Assembly: GCF_902498065.1 (NCBI RefSeq)
Contig: NZ_CABVIR010000008.1
Location: 186,001-250,000 of the forward strand
Length of the DNA: 64,000 bases
Direction: 5' to 3'
Source: Pseudomonas fluorescens
GTDB lineage: Bacteria; Pseudomonadota; Gammaproteobacteria; Pseudomonadales; Pseudomonadaceae
This document shows, piece by piece, positions 61,188-64,000 of this stretch. The stretch's first letter is position 1. The number at the start of each line of letters is the position of its first letter. The position numbers and the translations under genes are program-made. The notes under the pieces are model-generated. The model was not told the origin of the DNA, searched no databases, and saw only the letters and a program-made list of their open reading frames with translations.

Positions 61188-61430
61188 ATGGCCCGCAAAA
61201 AAGCTGCACTGGATTTCGAACAATCCCTCGCCGACCTGCAAACGCTGGTGGAGCGACTGGAGAACGGCGAACTGTCGCTGGAAGACTCGCTGACGGCTTT
61301 CGAGCAAGGCATCGGTCTGACCCGCGATTGCCAGGCAGCGCTGGCCCAGGCCGAGCAAAAGGTTCAAGTGCTGCTCGAGCGTGATGGCGAGCTGGCCGAG
61401 GAACCCTTCGACGCGGATCAGCCAGAATGA
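61188..61430 (+). CDS. xseB: Exodeoxyribonuclease VII small subunit
   Basis: 80 residues, all helical, family length. ALDFEQSLADLQTLVERLENGELSLEDSLTAFEQGIGLTRDCQAAL is the usual core. It binds XseA to form exonuclease VII. Its stop overlaps ispA (ATGA), starting the conserved xseB-ispA-dxs operon. Confidence 0.97.
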   Translation: MARKKAALDFEQSLADLQTLVERLENGELSLEDSLTAFEQGIGLTRDCQAALAQAEQKVQVLLERDGELAEEPFDADQPE

Positions 61431-62314
61431 TTGCAGCGTATTCGGCGACCAGCCAGGCCCGTGTCAACGCGGCACTGGAAACCTTGTTCAACGCACCCAG
61501 CCCGGAACTCGCGCGGCTATACGAAGCCATGCGCTACAGCGTGATGAACGGCGGCAAACGCGTGCGTCCACTGCTGGCCTACGCAGCGTGCGAAGCATTG
61601 GGCGGCAAGGCCGAGCAAGCCAACGGCGCAGCCTGCGCGGTGGAGCTGATCCACGCTTACTCGCTGGTGCACGACGATCTGCCGGCGATGGACGACGACG
61701 ATCTGCGTCGCGGCCAGCCGACCACCCATAAAAAATTCGACGAAGCCTGCGCGATTCTCGCCGGTGACGGTTTGCAGAGCCTGGCCTTCAGCGCCCTGCT
61801 CGACCCGCGCCTGAGTTCGTCAGACGCTGAAATCCGCCTGCAAATGGTCAGCGCACTGGCGTTGGCGGCGGGCCCGGCCGGCATGGTCGGCGGTCAAGCC
61901 ATCGACCTCGGTTCGGTCGGCCTGAAACTCGATCAAAAAGCCCTCGAAACCATGCACCGGCACAAAACCGGCGCGCTGATCGAGGTCAGCGTCAAACTCG
62001 GCGCCCTCGCCAGCGGCCGTGCCGAGAAAGACGAACTGAAGTCCTTGCAGACCTATGCACAGGCCATCGGCCTGGCGTTCCAGGTGCAGGACGACATTCT
62101 CGACGTCGAAAGCGATACCGAAACCCTCGGCAAACGCCAGGGCGCCGACATCGCGCGCGACAAGCCGACCTACCCGGCCCTGCTCGGCCTTGATGCGGCC
62201 AAAGCCTACGCGCTGGAATTGCGCGATCAGGCCCTGCACGCGCTGCGACCGTTTGACGCGGCCGCCGAGCCGTTGCGTGATTTGGCCCGTTATATCGTCG
62301 AACGCCGCAGCTGA
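61427..62314 (+). CDS. ispA: Farnesyl diphosphate synthase
   Basis: 295 residues. Condenses IPP with DMAPP and GPP to farnesyl diphosphate. Both aspartate-rich motifs: first DDLPAMDDDD (from D83; DDx4D type) and second DDILD in FQVQDDILDVESDTE. The lysine-rich substrate region is KRVRPLLAYAACEALG. Overlaps xseB; dxs begins 92 bases later. Confidence 0.97.
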   Translation: MIAAYSATSQARVNAALETLFNAPSPELARLYEAMRYSVMNGGKRVRPLLAYAACEALGGKAEQANGAACAVELIHAYSLVHDDLPAMDDDDLRRGQPTTHKKFDEACAILAGDGLQSLAFSALLDPRLSSSDAEIRLQMVSALALAAGPAGMVGGQAIDLGSVGLKLDQKALETMHRHKTGALIEVSVKLGALASGRAEKDELKSLQTYAQAIGLAFQVQDDILDVESDTETLGKRQGADIARDKPTYPALLGLDAAKAYALELRDQALHALRPFDAAAEPLRDLARYIVERRS

Positions 62315-62405
62315 CAGCGTATCGGCCAAAAAAGAGCAACGCGTGGGCAGGGGCCGATGCATCAGGTAAACTGCCGCCTCTTCTATACCTATAACGATTC
62401 GCCTG

Positions 62406-64000
62406 ATGCCCACGACGTTTCATGAGATTCCCCGCAAGCGCCCGACCACGCCCCTGCTCGACCGTGCCAACACGCCGGACGGCCTGCGCCGGTTAGGCGA
62501 AGCCGAGCTGGAAACCCTGGCCGATGAGTTGCGCCTGGAATTGCTCTACACGGTCGGTCAGACCGGCGGGCATTTCGGTGCCGGCCTGGGCGTCATCGAG
62601 CTGACCATCGCGTTGCATTACGTCTTCGACACCCCGGACGACCGGCTGGTGTGGGACGTGGGTCATCAGGCTTATCCGCACAAAATCCTCACCGGCCGCC
62701 GCGAGCGCATGGCCACGCTGCGCCAGAAGGACGGCGTCGCCGCGTTCCCGCGTCGTTCCGAGAGCGAGTACGACACCTTTGGCGTCGGCCACTCCAGCAC
62801 CTCGATCAGCGCCGCGCTGGGCATGGCCATTGCCGCCCGCCTGCAGAACAGCGATCGCAAGGCGATTGCGGTGATCGGTGACGGTGCGTTGACCGCGGGC
62901 ATGGCCTTCGAGGCGTTGAACCACGCGCCGGAAGTGAACGCCAACATGCTGGTGATCCTCAACGACAACGACATGTCGATCTCGCGCAACGTCGGTGGCT
63001 TGTCGAATTACCTGGCGAAAATCCTTTCCAGCCGCACCTACGCAAGCATGCGCGAAGGCAGCAAAAAGGTCCTGTCGCGCCTGCCCGGCGCCTGGGAAAT
63101 TGCCCGCCGCACCGAAGAATACGCCAAAGGCATGCTGGTTCCCGGCACGCTGTTCGAAGAGCTGGGCTGGAACTACATCGGCCCGATCGATGGCCACGAC
63201 CTGCCGACCCTGATCGCCACCCTGCGCAACATGCGCGATCTGAAAGGCCCGCAGTTCCTGCACATCGTCACCAAGAAAGGCAAAGGCTTCGCCCCGGCGG
63301 AAGTCGACCCGATCGGCTACCACGCGATCACCAAACTCGAACCGCTGGACGCTCCGGCCGCTGCGCCGAAGAAAGCCGGCGGGCCGAAGTACTCCGCCGT
63401 GTTCGGCGAATGGCTGTGCGACATGGCCGCGAGCGATCCGCGCTTGGTGGGCATCACCCCGGCGATGAAAGAAGGCTCCGACCTGGTGGCCTTCAGCGAG
63501 CGTTTCCCGCTGCGCTATTTCGACGTGGCGATTGCCGAGCAACACGCCGTCACCTTCGCCGCGGGTATGGCCTGCGAAGGCGCGAAACCGGTGGTGGCGA
63601 TCTATTCGACGTTCCTGCAACGCGGCTACGATCAGCTTGTTCACGATGTGGCGGTGCAAAACCTCGACGTCTTGTTCGCCATCGACCGCGCCGGCCTGGT
63701 CGGCGAAGACGGCCCGACCCACGCGGGCAGTTTCGACCTGTCATTCCTGCGCTGCATCCCCGGCATGCTGGTGATGACCCCGAGCGACGAAAACGAACTG
63801 CGCAAAATGCTCACCACCGGCCACCTGTACAACGGCCCGGCGGCGGTGCGCTATCCGCGCGGCACCGGCCCGAACGCAACCATCGAGAAAGACCTGCAAC
63901 CGATCGAGATCGGCAAAGGCGTGGTCCGCCGCCAGGGCAGCAAAGTCGCCCTGCTGGTGTTTGGCGTGCAACTGGCCGAGGCGTTGAAAGTCGCCGAAAC
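62406..64000 (+). CDS. dxs: 1-deoxy-D-xylulose-5-phosphate synthase, 3' partial
   Basis: 531 complete codons from ATG 62406; the gene continues beyond the window. Thiamine-diphosphate enzyme that starts the MEP isoprenoid pathway, feeding IspA. N-terminus MPTTFHEIPRKRPTTPLLDRA; TPP site GDGALTAGMAFEALNHA ... NDNDMSISRNVGG; GHSSTSISAALGMA; catalytic-type FDVAIAEQHAVTFAAGMA; transketolase C-part DRAGLVGEDGPTHAG. No stop occurs before base 64000. Confidence 0.97.
   Translation, partial: MPTTFHEIPRKRPTTPLLDRANTPDGLRRLGEAELETLADELRLELLYTVGQTGGHFGAGLGVIELTIALHYVFDTPDDRLVWDVGHQAYPHKILTGRRERMATLRQKDGVAAFPRRSESEYDTFGVGHSSTSISAALGMAIAARLQNSDRKAIAVIGDGALTAGMAFEALNHAPEVNANMLVILNDNDMSISRNVGGLSNYLAKILSSRTYASMREGSKKVLSRLPGAWEIARRTEEYAKGMLVPGTLFEELGWNYIGPIDGHDLPTLIATLRNMRDLKGPQFLHIVTKKGKGFAPAEVDPIGYHAITKLEPLDAPAAAPKKAGGPKYSAVFGEWLCDMAASDPRLVGITPAMKEGSDLVAFSERFPLRYFDVAIAEQHAVTFAAGMACEGAKPVVAIYSTFLQRGYDQLVHDVAVQNLDVLFAIDRAGLVGEDGPTHAGSFDLSFLRCIPGMLVMTPSDENELRKMLTTGHLYNGPAAVRYPRGTGPNATIEKDLQPIEIGKGVVRRQGSKVALLVFGVQLAEALKVAE

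Noticed and set aside
60763..61293. 176-codon plus-strand frame through the repeat before xseB
   Set aside because: It continues out of frame into xseB, consists of repeat sequence and Arg/Pro-rich translation; treated as repeat.
1..64000. CRISPR arrays, tRNA or rRNA genes, insertion sequences
   Set aside because: No regularly spaced direct repeats, cloverleaf sequences, rRNA signatures or transposase reading frames were found. The inverted repeats seen are REP elements.

Overview
The window is a gene-dense, GC-rich gamma-proteobacterial chromosome segment. Gene order (hemL ... miaB-ybeZ-ybeY-corC-lnt ... leuS-lptE-holA ... lipA-lipB-ybeD-dacC-rlpA-sltB1-rodA-mrdA-rlmH-rsfS-nadD-proA ... mpl-eatR-exaC-eat-eutBC ... 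ppa ... xseB-ispA-dxs), the protein sequences and the many REP/REPIN palindromes (tgtgggagcgggcttgcccgc type) point to a Pseudomonas, most likely of the fluorescens group. No tRNA, rRNA, CRISPR array, insertion sequence or integrase was seen. The genes cut by the window edges are hemL (5' end missing) and dxs (3' end missing).

Layout. 1-9.2 kb: heme (hemL), a Sel1-repeat protein, a DUF1820 protein, tRNA modification (miaB) and the ybeZ-ybeY-corC-lnt cluster, followed by two minus-strand genes. 9.5-15.5 kb: leuS, lptE, holA, an unlisted 54-codon arfA ribosome-rescue gene, and the lytic transglycosylase sltB3. 15.6-28.2 kb (minus strand): ldcA, then lipoate synthesis (ybeD-lipB-lipA), then the rod-shape and peptidoglycan block (proA, nadD, rsfS, rlmH, mrdA, rodA, sltB1, rlpA, dacC). 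28.4-38 kb: DNA repair (mpg), a DedA-PAP2 fusion, a LON-domain protein, lrgA/lrgB, a MaoC-type hydratase, a MORN-repeat plus C13-caspase-like lipoprotein, an SDR protein, a YceK lipoprotein, ubiX and mpl. 38-46 kb: ethanolamine catabolism (eatR, exaC, eat, eutB, eutC), with a sigma-54 promoter in front of exaC. 46-50 kb: an acetyltransferase, DedA, MtfA, ppa and an isolated S24-type repressor. 50.2-60.4 kb: a six-gene minus-strand operon built around a bacterial alpha-2-macroglobulin (magABCDEF, related to E. coli yfa genes). 61.2-64 kb: xseB-ispA-dxs isoprenoid genes.

The most interesting part is the mag operon and its leader. Reading the domain-of-unknown-function proteins directly suggests that MagE combines a PBP-like SxxK region, a SpoIID-like region and a C-terminal HEXXH metallopeptidase-like motif. 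MagC looks like an NlpC/P60-type cysteine amidase, and MagD lacks the thioester cysteine. Two paralogous DUF2135 proteins sit at the two ends of the operon. The leader of magA can fold into two hairpins that each put a GGA in the loop, one of them holding the Shine-Dalgarno, as expected for Rsm/CsrA control. Further upstream lie a triple alternating inverted repeat and a ~300-bp Pseudomonas-type interspersed repeat.

Other notable items are an arfA hairpin that spans the stop codon, a candidate small transcript or ORF at 49.9-50.1 kb, and a 33-bp perfect inverted repeat (REPIN) between exaC and eat.
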